Shown here in pieces: positions 1-6,948 of a stretch of DNA of 33,896 nt. The DNA is from a virus, in IMG/VR virus record IMGVR_UViG_3300031673_000270, positions 1 to 33,896 of that record; one strand, 5' to 3'. How positions within the stretch are numbered: the stretch's first letter is position 1; each line of letters starts with the position of its first letter. The position numbers were made by a program, and so were the translations under genes. The notes under the pieces were generated by a model, which was given only the letters and a program-made list of their open reading frames with translations, searched no databases and was not told the origin of the DNA.

Positions 1-2
1 TA

Positions 3-131
3 ACAGATGTTTTAGATATGATCAATATCTGTGTAGATATAGGGCACACAGAAGACGGCGTTTTTATAGCCGCTCCGAATTTAACCATCAATACTAACAT
101 AGAGCTTTTGGAGGCTTTCCAGCCTTCTTAG
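3..131 (+). CDS. C-terminal end of an unidentified phage protein (5' truncated by window edge)
   Basis: An open frame enters from the left edge and ends at the TAG at 129-131, giving 42 residues that finish in ELLEAFQPS. I do not recognise the family. The tail is hydrophobic/acidic with no low complexity, as expected of a real protein end, and the frame is open from the first base. It lies upstream of the tail sheath gene on the same strand. In many myoviruses that position holds neck, tail-terminator or other head-tail joining proteins, but nothing in the visible residues proves this. The stop lies only about 3 bases before the sequence shared with the second IS605-type copy, so the mobile element landed just behind this gene and left its coding sequence intact. 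Confidence 0.55.
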   Translation, partial: TDVLDMINICVDIGHTEDGVFIAAPNLTINTNIELLEAFQPS

Positions 132-158
132 GCTTTAAAGTCCCAACAACAAATGAAT

Positions 159-180
159 TCCACCGTCTTTAGACGGTGGA
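159..180 (+). repeat. Left-end palindrome of IS605-type element, copy 1
   Basis: A perfect inverted repeat with TCCACCGTCT on the left arm and its complement on the right, separated by TT. It is repeated exactly at 33666-33687 in the second copy. Its position near the left end, ahead of tnpB, fits the LE hairpin of IS200/IS605 elements. Confidence 0.75.
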
Positions 181-228
181 TACAACAATATTTCTCAACA
201 ATTGCGCATACTTCAGTATATATATTCA

Positions 229-378
229 GTGATCAAATCTTTCAAATTTAGAATCTATCCTACCGGTTCTCAAGAACGTAAAATTAGGAATATTCTACAG
301 CTATGTCAAAGCCTATATAACGGCGCTCTGGAAGAGCGCCGTAATGCTTGGTCAAAAGAAAAACGCTCTGTAAAATAA
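229..378 (+). pseudogene. tnpB: Truncated tnpB (IS605 OrfB) remnant, 49 codons
   Basis: The reading MIKSFKFRIYPT, followed by a helix with LYNGALEERRNAW, is the N-terminal signature of TnpB/IS605 OrfB nucleases. These are the RNA-guided relatives of Cas12 and are normally about 350-450 residues long. Here the frame stops at TAA 376-378 after 49 codons, because the element jumps directly from the early tnpB sequence to its right-end palindrome. The RuvC motifs and zinc finger are absent, so no nuclease activity is possible. The start is GTG (229-231) where copy 2 has ATG. Identity with the second copy continues through AAAATA at the deletion junction. Confidence 0.8.
321..341 (+). repeat. Palindrome inside the tnpB coding sequence, copy 1
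   Basis: A perfect inverted repeat, CGGCGCTCT and AGAGCGCCG around GGA, coding for part of the NGALEERR helix. It is conserved without change in copy 2. It could be a chance result of the amino-acid sequence or an mRNA/reRNA structural element. Confidence 0.45.
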
Positions 379-379
379 G

Positions 380-401
380 CTCCCGTCCTTTAGACGGGGA
401 G
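380..401 (+). repeat. Right-end palindrome of IS605-type element, copy 1
   Basis: An imperfect inverted repeat, CTCCCGTC (380-387) against GACGGGGAG (393-401), with one bulged G and a short loop. Its core resembles the left-end palindrome. In IS605 elements this region is also the 3' end of the TnpB guide RNA (omega/reRNA), so the bases from about 411 onward would be in the guide position. With most of tnpB deleted, only the RE hairpin of such an RNA remains. Confidence 0.6.
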
Positions 402-487
402 AGCGTTCACAAAAAGCTTTATGGTGATGGGAATAATATAGTATCTTAAGAGAATGGACTAACTTATCAACGTTAGAGGATTAATCG

Positions 488-2953
488 ATGCCAAACTTTC
501 CGGGCTCAGACCAAGCACTTCCTGGCGTATATACCCAGCCAATTACATTATCTAAAGGCGTTTCCATCCCTGGCGGCCAGCGATTAGCAGCGCTGATGGG
601 AGAGGGTTCTAGAGTAGAAACGCTGGTTGCTTCAGCAAACGGTGGCGGACAAGATGGACTGAACTCAACCTTTACCAGCACTACAGGACGTGATGGTCGG
701 CACTTCCAACTTAGCAACGCTCCCATAATTAGTAATCGTACCTCCCTGTATAAGAATGGTGTCGAACTAGTCGGTACTGAAGGAACCAACAACGGATCTT
801 CGTTTAGTTCAGAGTACGAATACAGAGTAGAAATTGCTGATGGAACGATTGAGCTGCAAGCTGCGGCTCTCGTTGATCAGGGCGGCGAATATTACTCTGC
901 TAGCGCATTAAATGTTGGTAATGGTACTATTGAAGACTTAACACTTGTCGATGTTAATGCTCCGTCTGAGAGTTGGACTGTGCGTTGTACTTCAGTACGA
1001 CGTGATGGATATGGCGATCCTATTGATGGTTATGCCAAGTTCGTAGTTCAAGGTACGGTTAGCGGTACAGTATTAGATGGTTATGGTAATCAAATCTTTT
1101 GGCAATCCAATGATACCATTGTTAGTAACGGTATTTTAAGTTTCTCTATTTCAGAAGGTAGCACCGCGTTTGTTGAGGGAGATCGGTTTACTATTGAAGT
1201 AAAGGGAGGCGTTTTGCTAGCTGGTGATAGTTTGACAGCAACATATATTGCTGTAACAGATATTAACGCACCCGAATTCTTTGCTGATATTAACTTGCTA
1301 ACCACCAAGCACGGGTCTCCTAGTTTAACTAACAGATTATCATTAGGCGCGCAAATAGCATTTTCTAATACTCCTCCTGGAGTGTGGGCAGTACAGGCAG
1401 CTCCCAGCGTACCTCGTCGGGTATCGTATACTCTTGAAGAGTCGGCGTCTGGTGGGTCATTAGAAGATGATTTGACATTTGCTCTTCCGGTCAATGTTAG
1501 ACCAGATACAGATACTAACATTAATTTCTTTGTTACTGATCCAGTAACTGGTGTGGAATCACAAGTAATCCCTAATAAGGTTGATTTTTATGATGCCACA
1601 ATTACCGCCAATCCGAACTCTTTCATTTTCGGCGCTGGGTATGTGTTCTCGTATACAGTAATTTTAGATGATACCGAAGGTGTGGTTAAAGAAGGTAATG
1701 ATGGAGTACTCACTTCATTAGGTACCGATCTGGCTACAATCAGCAGTGACGAGGTTGATTTCGGAGTAGACGATTTAAGTGCCACTCGTTCGTTGAAGAT
1801 TTTCAATGATGTGGCAGCAAACAACGGAACACACACTATTGTATCAATTACCGATGGTGTAATGACAATCCAGCACGAAACCGGTGGAACGTTTACCAAC
1901 GCGACTGCTGTTGAATTACAGGTTATTGATTCCTCAATTGAAGGTGCTAAGATTCTTTGGACTGATGATCTGGCGATGACTTTAGGACAGTCTTTAAGAG
2001 CTACTATTGTTGATACCCGCGATGCTGACTTCTTTGATGTGGGCTGGGTTTCTGCTTATGAAGCGTTAGAGGTTATTGAAACTGACATTGTAGTTCCGCT
2101 TCCGTCTCAGACTATTTCTGCTATTTTCCAAAACGGCAAGTCTCACGTAGAGGCGATGAGTAATATTAAGAACCGTAAAGAGCGAGTATTGTTCATTGGC
2201 GCCATTCAGGGATTAGAGCCAGCCAACGTATTAGGCACGCAGAATGCAGCAGTGGAAGATATTGGCATTTTGGAAGGAATTCAAGGCGATTCTGTAGCAG
2301 AGATTCTCGCTGGAGACATTGAGGATTTGGCGAATTACGGTGTACAGAATGCGTATGGAACAACTTATCGTGTAGTTTACTTCTACCCAGATGAGATTGT
2401 GGTTCAGATAGGTGCGGACAGAACATTGGTTGACGGATTCTTCTTAGCAGCTGCGGCAGCTGGTTATCTAACATCTTTGACCAACATTGCAATTCCGCTT
2501 ACCAACAAGACCATGAGTGGATTCACCATTCTCAGTGACAAGCAATACCGACCCATTATTTTGGAGCAATTAACTGCTGCTGGTATTACGGTAGTACAGC
2601 CGGTCACGGGTGGTGGTCGAGTTGTTCGTGGACAGACTACTACTAATAGTGGATATCTGGAAGAAATTGAAATTAGCATCGTCTTTATTCGTGACCGTAT
2701 TGCCAAGAATATGCGGCAGGCTTTCCAGGGTTTTATTGGAACTGCCGAATCCAGTCTTTTAAAGGGATCGTTAGTTTCGCGTGCCACCGGCATGTTGAAT
2801 GGTTTTGTCAATCAAGGATACATTACTGCATGGACTAATTTAAAGATTGATAGAGATGAAGTTGATCCGACCCAATGGAACATTCGGGTACATGTACAAC
2901 CTACATATCCAGTTAACTTTATTTATATCGAATTCACAGTTGGTATTCTTTAA
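488..2953 (+). CDS. Tail sheath protein (821 aa)
   Basis: This is the contractile outer tube of the tail. The N-terminus carries the PGVYT sheath motif (residues 12-16). The C-terminal third (about 560-821) has the usual sheath core: an ERVLFIGAIQG segment, the long helix around RDRIAKNMRQAFQGF, and a closing beta-hairpin ending YPVNFIYIEFTV, the part that interlocks subunits and wraps the tube. At 821 residues it is longer than T4 gp18 (about 660). The extra length is beta-rich insertion material at about 60-500, which in known sheaths decorates the outer surface; it includes a small module at about 416-483 that recurs in the 2218-aa protein. The start is fixed by AGAGGA at 475-480. The tube gene follows, the standard myovirus order. 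Confidence 0.9.
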   Translation: MPNFPGSDQALPGVYTQPITLSKGVSIPGGQRLAALMGEGSRVETLVASANGGGQDGLNSTFTSTTGRDGRHFQLSNAPIISNRTSLYKNGVELVGTEGTNNGSSFSSEYEYRVEIADGTIELQAAALVDQGGEYYSASALNVGNGTIEDLTLVDVNAPSESWTVRCTSVRRDGYGDPIDGYAKFVVQGTVSGTVLDGYGNQIFWQSNDTIVSNGILSFSISEGSTAFVEGDRFTIEVKGGVLLAGDSLTATYIAVTDINAPEFFADINLLTTKHGSPSLTNRLSLGAQIAFSNTPPGVWAVQAAPSVPRRVSYTLEESASGGSLEDDLTFALPVNVRPDTDTNINFFVTDPVTGVESQVIPNKVDFYDATITANPNSFIFGAGYVFSYTVILDDTEGVVKEGNDGVLTSLGTDLATISSDEVDFGVDDLSATRSLKIFNDVAANNGTHTIVSITDGVMTIQHETGGTFTNATAVELQVIDSSIEGAKILWTDDLAMTLGQSLRATIVDTRDADFFDVGWVSAYEALEVIETDIVVPLPSQTISAIFQNGKSHVEAMSNIKNRKERVLFIGAIQGLEPANVLGTQNAAVEDIGILEGIQGDSVAEILAGDIEDLANYGVQNAYGTTYRVVYFYPDEIVVQIGADRTLVDGFFLAAAAAGYLTSLTNIAIPLTNKTMSGFTILSDKQYRPIILEQLTAAGITVVQPVTGGGRVVRGQTTTNSGYLEEIEISIVFIRDRIAKNMRQAFQGFIGTAESSLLKGSLVSRATGMLNGFVNQGYITAWTNLKIDRDEVDPTQWNIRVHVQPTYPVNFIYIEFTVGIL
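1733..1936 (+). other. Small beta-module in the sheath shared with the 2218-aa tail protein
   Basis: About 68 residues (416-483), starting ATISSDEVDFG and passing through NNGTHTIVSI to VELQVIDSS. The spacing of an acidic-turn strand, a G-T-x-T/N-I strand and a closing V/I-rich strand matches two segments of the 2218-aa protein (26736-26950 and 27663-27870). By eye this is a small beta-domain reused between virion proteins; alignment is needed to prove homology. Confidence 0.4.
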
Positions 2954-2973
2954 TCAAACTAAAGAGGATATAA

Positions 2974-3645
2974 ATGCCAGTTAGAATAGAAGGACCGGGT
3001 AAAACCAGGATCAACTCGGTAGAAGGCGACGCGGCTAGAACTGCTACCCACCTATCTACTAATATATATATTTCAGTTAATGGAACATCGGTTGGTGCCG
3101 TACAATCTTTACAAGTTTCTGAAGAGCGTGGTGGTATAAAATTCATTGACGAGGTGGGAACTGATGGACACATTGATAGTGCGCCTAACGCTTCGACCAA
3201 CATTACCGGATCTTGTAAGCGTGTAAGGTTTGATGGGCAGAGAATTGCCGAGGCATTTATGCGTGGATTCGTTCACGTTCATGCGCAGCGAATTCCATTT
3301 GATATTGTTATTCATGATAATTTTAGTGGTGCTGACGAGGCTTCTATTGTTATTACTACCATTCGTAACGTATGGATAAAAGGTATTAGTTATGATTATC
3401 AGTCGGGCGATTTCGTAATTGTTGAAGATATGAGATGGGAAGCTGAAGGAATCGAAAGTACGTTACAGGGTGCTCCAGGAGAATCGGTAGTTGGTACAAC
3501 TAGCAACAATGCCGGTATTCCTCTAAGTGGTGATAGCGCATCCAACCCGTATGAAGTTTCGGCTGATACAGGCGATTATCGTGGTGCTCTTGATGCGCCT
3601 GGATTGCTTGAAGCCTTCAACGCTGCGGGCGGCAGAACCCGTTAA
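2974..3645 (+). CDS. Tail tube protein (223 aa)
   Basis: This protein probably forms the inner tail tube through which DNA passes. Evidence is its position directly after the sheath gene, its size (gp19-like tubes are about 150-220 residues) and its beta-rich sequence with ISVNGTSVGAVQSLQVSEE (33-51), KFIDEVGTDGHI (56-67), RVRFDGQRIAEAF (84-96) and QRIPFDIVIHD (105-115). These resemble tube proteins of large myoviruses. The last 50 or so residues are Gly/Ser/Ala-rich and probably flexible. AGAGGA at 2962-2967 precedes the ATG. The family call rests on motif memory and synteny, with no search run. A tail completion protein is the main alternative. Confidence 0.75.
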   Translation: MPVRIEGPGKTRINSVEGDAARTATHLSTNIYISVNGTSVGAVQSLQVSEERGGIKFIDEVGTDGHIDSAPNASTNITGSCKRVRFDGQRIAEAFMRGFVHVHAQRIPFDIVIHDNFSGADEASIVITTIRNVWIKGISYDYQSGDFVIVEDMRWEAEGIESTLQGAPGESVVGTTSNNAGIPLSGDSASNPYEVSADTGDYRGALDAPGLLEAFNAAGGRTR

Positions 3646-3720
3646 TTTGTTGGGTTTGCCCGTTATATATCCTTCATGAGCTAAAGCTAATTTTTAGCCA
3701 TATACAATAGGAGTGTAAGC
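3646..3720 (+). other. Intergenic leader of the tail chaperone gene
   Basis: This 75-base gap is the longest inside the tail operon. It contains a weak 6-bp hairpin (3680-3685 with 3693-3698) that has no following T-run, so it is not a convincing terminator, and a strong ribosome binding site, AGGAG at 3709-3713, ahead of the ATG at 3721. I see no promoter with good -35/-10 spacing. It may simply set the expression of the chaperone relative to tube and sheath. Confidence 0.35.
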
Positions 3721-4338
3721 ATGAGTAACGGGAAAAGGGTAAGAGGTATTTCCAGCCCGATGGGCAGATTAGCGTTTGCGCAACAAAAAGAACAAAAAGT
3801 CTTAACCGTAGATGATCCGACCGAACCAGTGGAACCAACCGAGGAAGATGTGGCGGAAGATGCGGAAAGAGCACTAATTGAAACCGTAGAAGCTGCTCGC
3901 CGAGAAAAGCGTGAAGCTCAGTTAAAAGCTTCTCCTAACGCTATTCGCAGATTAGAGATTTTGACTGGTATTGGTAGGTTAGGAGCTGAGGTAGATATTG
4001 ATGGGGTGGTTTTTTCCATACGATCGCTTAAAGGCAGGGAAATGCGTGATGTTATGGTGGCAATATCACAGGTAGATAATGCAATTGAGCAAATATTTGA
4101 GGTGCGGGCTCAGACTATTGCTAGAGCAATTTCTAAAATAGATAATCAGCCTTTTGATCTTGTATTAGGTTCTAGCGATTTGGATGATAAAATTCTATTC
4201 GTACAAGAGTTAGATGAAAATGTATTAGTAAAATTGCATAATGAATATACCGCAATGGTTAATGCTAGTAATAAAAAAGTAGAAGAAGATTTAGGTACTA
4301 CCGCTGAGGAGGTCGTAGAAAGCGTAAAAAAATCGTAA
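3721..4338 (+). CDS. Tail assembly chaperone, short (zero-frame) product (205 aa)
   Basis: By position (between the tube and tape measure genes) and by its frameshift signal this is the equivalent of lambda gpG: a non-virion chaperone that coats the tape measure during tail assembly. The N-terminal 70 residues are charged and probably coiled or disordered (acidic 31-50, then a Lys/Arg/Glu-rich helix). The rest is a compact helical domain with IRRLEILTGIGRL and SLKGREMRDVMVAISQ, typical of chaperones that also monitor tail proteins. It ends VKKS, with stop TAA at 4336-4338 placed 3 bases after a slippery heptamer. The start is set by AGGAG at 3709-3713. Weak sequence conservation is usual for this family, so context carries the call. 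Confidence 0.8.
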   Translation: MSNGKRVRGISSPMGRLAFAQQKEQKVLTVDDPTEPVEPTEEDVAEDAERALIETVEAARREKREAQLKASPNAIRRLEILTGIGRLGAEVDIDGVVFSIRSLKGREMRDVMVAISQVDNAIEQIFEVRAQTIARAISKIDNQPFDLVLGSSDLDDKILFVQELDENVLVKLHNEYTAMVNASNKKVEEDLGTTAEEVVESVKKS

Positions 4339-4688
4339 ACGACATAGAACACAGATTCATATGGGATTTATGTAAATTATATAAGAAATTACCAGATGAT
4401 CCGTGGTTTGAAGACATTGATGAATTTCAATGGCTTTGGATGTTCTATTCGTGGATAGCCGACAAGCAAGAGCGGCACGATATGTATCACGATTATGGAA
4501 CTTTTGTGGGATCATTTTCCAACCCCGAGATGGCACAGAGGATTTGGGATTCTAAAAACCCCAAATTCGTATCTACTGATGAAGAATTTGAGGAATCAAC
4601 TAAAAATGTTATGGAGATTGGTAAACAATTGGCAGCAAGTCAACCTAAACATCGTAGGCATCGCAGAAGGAAAGTGCTTAATAAATAG
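3721..4688 (+). CDS. Tail assembly chaperone, -1 frameshift fusion product (322 aa)
   Basis: A -1 slip on A AAA AAA (4326-4332) joins the 204 zero-frame residues to a second frame that is open without interruption from 4332 to the TAG at 4686-4688, adding 118 residues. This matches the lambda G/GT arrangement, in which a minor fusion product bridges the chaperone to the tube protein. The added domain begins IVNDIEHRFIWDLCKLYKK, contains PDDPWFEDIDEFQWLWMFYSW, and ends in a basic tail (HRRHRRRK). An in-frame ATG at 4440 has no good ribosome binding site, so independent translation is less likely. The tape measure ATG follows 8 bases after the stop, with AGGA (4687-4690) overlapping it. Confidence is high because the frames, slippery site and gene order all agree. 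Confidence 0.85.
4306..4332 (+). promoter_or_regulatory. Programmed -1 ribosomal frameshift signal
   Basis: The slippery heptamer A AAA AAA occupies 4326-4332 in the correct zero-frame phase (gtA AAA AAA tcg). A strong Shine-Dalgarno-like GAGGAGG lies at 4306-4312, 13 bases upstream, comparable to the stimulatory internal SD of E. coli dnaX. The zero-frame stop comes 3 bases after the heptamer. I see no strong stem-loop downstream, only a 3-4 bp TCGT/ACGA hairpin. Confidence 0.8.
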
Positions 4689-4696
4689 GATGTTAA

Positions 4697-6946
4697 ATGG
4701 CTGATACTATTACAGACTTGTCAGCTGACGCTATTCAAGCAATTAAAGATAAAGTTAATTCTTTAAATGAAACTGTTGATGGTTTTACTCAACACGTTGA
4801 TACTGCAATTACTCATTTTAAAGATCTTGCCGGTGTGGTGGGTTCTATCACTGATAGCGCCCAAAAATTTAGTGGCATATTAAAAAAGGGGTTTGATGGG
4901 TTTGTTGACGGAGCTAAAGAGGCTAAAGAGGGTGTTGAAAAGTTAACCTCTCTGGTGGGAGAGGGAGGGGCAGCCTTTACTAAATTTTGGAATGAAATAA
5001 ACAACCCAAGAGCCGCCAAAGAAGCAACCGATGGTATTAGAGATTATGCTCAAATAATAGGCACTAGCGCTGTGGTACGAGGGCTAACCGGAATTGTTGG
5101 TGCTGCTGTTCCCGCAACTGCCAGCATGCTTCTTTTAGGAGAAAGCGCCAAAGATAGTACCGGCTCTATTGCTAAATCTGCTGCGAATATTAAACTTTTA
5201 ACTGGTGCTATTCCAGGTTTGGGTGAAGTTTTGGGTGGACTGACAGAGGGTTTTTTTCAAAACTGGGAAGCAGTACGTGATGCTGAGAATGGTTTAAGAC
5301 GCATGTTGGCAGCTTCTGGCGATTTTAATTCAGTGTTTGGAAAATCTACTGATATTACCGATAATTTAGGAACATCTTTACAGCAGTATTATACATATTT
5401 ATACGACGTAGGTAATCGAACCGGAGAAACCACCGATCAAGTTGCCAAATATCAAAATGAGCTTGGTAAAATTACTAGTGCATATACAACGATGGTTGAT
5501 TTAGAGCCAAACAAACCGGTTCAATTATTAGATGCCGCAATTAGAACAGCTAAAGGTACTGGTCATGGCTTTAACGAAGTATTTAAGGTTATGAATGACC
5601 AGTTCCGTCGGTTTGGACAAGTAGGTAAAGAGCCGTTAGGGTTGTTTGCCCAGATGCATTATGCGGCACAAAATTTGGGTATCAGATTAGAATTCTTGAC
5701 TCAAAATGTTGACACAATTTCTAATAGTTTCAGAGCTTATGGAGATATGACTCAAGGCGCATTAAAACTTACTGAACATTTTTATGATGCGTTTAAAGGT
5801 GTAGAGGGGTTAGGACCGGAAACTATTCAAAATATAATAAAGGGAGTTTCCGGGTCAATAGAACAACTTAATGTGGCTCAAAAAGCTTTCTTATCTGCTC
5901 AAACTGGTGGTGCTGGCGGGTTGCGCGGTGCATACGAAATAGAAATGAAGTTGAAAGAGGGTAATATTCAAGAAGTTTATGGCTTAATGGAACAAGCCTT
6001 AAAACAGCAGTTTGGTGGAAGAATTACTACATTAGAAGAGGGGGCTCAGAGCGATACGGCGGCTGCCGAATTAACTCGTGAAGTAGCGTTTTTAAGGCAA
6101 GGACCATTCGGTGCCATGGTGAAGAATGATGCCGAAGCATATCGTTTATTAGAATCATTTAAAGCTGGAGAGACTCCCGAGGGCATTAGTCCAAAAGAAG
6201 CTTTTCAAAGTGCCATGACTGAAAGCGAAAGTATACAACAGCGGCATACCACAATACTTACTGGTATTGAAAACCAAGTTACTACAACCGCCAATTATGC
6301 TAAACAAATCAGTATCGAATTGGGCAGACCTTTCGTTGGTGTTGGTGCTAGTTCTTTGTTTGGTTCATTTGACGAAAGATTAAGGAGCAAACCAGCCTCT
6401 CCAATGGGGGTTGTAGAGCAACCATTAGACGTAGATACTGCTATGCAAAACATGAGTATTCAACTAGTTGATTCTATAAAAGATATTAAACACGCAGCAG
6501 TTGCTGGTTCGGCAAATATTCTACCAGAGCTGGCTAATACTTTTGGTATAGATCTCGAAAAAATACGCGCGAAGTTTGAAGCATATTCCGATAAAATGAA
6601 AGATAAAGAAGGTTTTGAGAAAGTGCTGGCTTTTGCTGGTGATTTTTTAAAGGATACGCTTGGTACGCGTGAGATAAGTAAACAAGAAGAAATACGTAAA
6701 GCACCACAAGCATTACCACAAACAAAACCACAAGCAACAGAAGTCCAAGGTGCAGAAACAACTGTTCGTGGGCAAAATCAAGTTCTACACCAGCGTATTC
6801 ATGTTACTTTCAAGCTTGATCCTAATAAGTCAGACTCAGGCGAGACAACTTTTGAGAACTCTACCGAATTTCCTAACCCATCAGCTCCAGCCTCTGCTAT
6901 TTCTCCGTCAGAAGTTTCTGTTAAAACCTCTGATACAGGATATTAA
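4697..6946 (+). CDS. Tape measure protein (749 aa)
   Basis: This protein sets tail length and occupies the tube lumen until DNA ejection. It follows the chaperone frameshift pair, the diagnostic place, and is a long, largely helical, Ala/Gly/Lys-rich protein with many TITDLS- and KDKV-type heptad stretches near the N-terminus. Two moderately hydrophobic Gly-rich segments (around residues 130-155 and 160-185, with TGIVGAAVPATASMLLLGE and LLTGAIPGLGEVLGGL) could interact with the host membrane, as tape measures often do. At roughly 0.15 nm per residue, 749 residues predict a tail of about 110 nm (a rule-of-thumb estimate). The C-terminal 70 residues are Gln/Pro/Thr-rich and likely flexible. The start ATG is served by AGGA at 4687-4690. 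Confidence 0.8.
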   Translation: MADTITDLSADAIQAIKDKVNSLNETVDGFTQHVDTAITHFKDLAGVVGSITDSAQKFSGILKKGFDGFVDGAKEAKEGVEKLTSLVGEGGAAFTKFWNEINNPRAAKEATDGIRDYAQIIGTSAVVRGLTGIVGAAVPATASMLLLGESAKDSTGSIAKSAANIKLLTGAIPGLGEVLGGLTEGFFQNWEAVRDAENGLRRMLAASGDFNSVFGKSTDITDNLGTSLQQYYTYLYDVGNRTGETTDQVAKYQNELGKITSAYTTMVDLEPNKPVQLLDAAIRTAKGTGHGFNEVFKVMNDQFRRFGQVGKEPLGLFAQMHYAAQNLGIRLEFLTQNVDTISNSFRAYGDMTQGALKLTEHFYDAFKGVEGLGPETIQNIIKGVSGSIEQLNVAQKAFLSAQTGGAGGLRGAYEIEMKLKEGNIQEVYGLMEQALKQQFGGRITTLEEGAQSDTAAAELTREVAFLRQGPFGAMVKNDAEAYRLLESFKAGETPEGISPKEAFQSAMTESESIQQRHTTILTGIENQVTTTANYAKQISIELGRPFVGVGASSLFGSFDERLRSKPASPMGVVEQPLDVDTAMQNMSIQLVDSIKDIKHAAVAGSANILPELANTFGIDLEKIRAKFEAYSDKMKDKEGFEKVLAFAGDFLKDTLGTREISKQEEIRKAPQALPQTKPQATEVQGAETTVRGQNQVLHQRIHVTFKLDPNKSDSGETTFENSTEFPNPSAPASAISPSEVSVKTSDTGY

Positions 6947-6948
6947 TT

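Larger units (their letters stand above)
135..410 (+). mobile_element. Internally deleted IS200/IS605-type element (PATE/MITE-like), copy 1
   Basis: From TTAAAGTCCC at 135 to about position 376, this stretch is nearly identical to 33634-33896, with a few substitutions and small indels. It has a left-end palindrome (159-180), the first 49 codons of a tnpB gene (229-378), then abruptly a right-end palindrome (380-401) whose CGTCCTTTAGACG core matches the CGTCTTTAGACG core of the left one. Paired subterminal hairpins are typical of IS200/IS605 ends, which TnpA recognises as single strands. The catalytic part of tnpB is missing and no tnpA is present, so this is a non-autonomous derivative. The left boundary comes from the shared sequence. 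The right boundary, just after TTCAC at 406-410, is inferred by analogy. This element and the sheath leader account for the gene-free stretch 132-487. Confidence 0.75.

Noticed and set aside
135-410. CRISPR-like array or tRNA at the repeats
   Set aside because: The palindromes occur once per element end without regular spacers, and no tRNA cloverleaf is visible; the IS605 interpretation explains all of it.
1090-1521. Long minus-strand open frames opposite the sheath, hub and other genes (for example 1090-1521 and 9067-9492)
   Set aside because: They mirror strongly supported + strand genes, start without ribosome binding sites and give low-complexity Ser/Leu/Val-rich translations typical of antisense frames.
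3680-3698. Hairpin after the tail tube gene as a terminator
   Set aside because: The stem is only 6 bp, AT-rich, and not followed by a T-run.
4440-4688. Separate 82-aa gene between chaperone and tape measure
   Set aside because: Its ATG has no good ribosome binding site, and the same frame is open back to the slippery heptamer, so it is better read as the frameshift extension.
4495-4704. 69-aa frame overlapping the chaperone extension and the tape measure start
   Set aside because: It is a shadow frame of the chaperone extension with no ribosome binding site and no plausible product.
4697-6946. Tape measure protein carrying a lytic transglycosylase or peptidase domain
   Set aside because: I looked for catalytic motifs such as a GLMQ-type SLT block or HxxxD/HxH peptidase signatures and found none.
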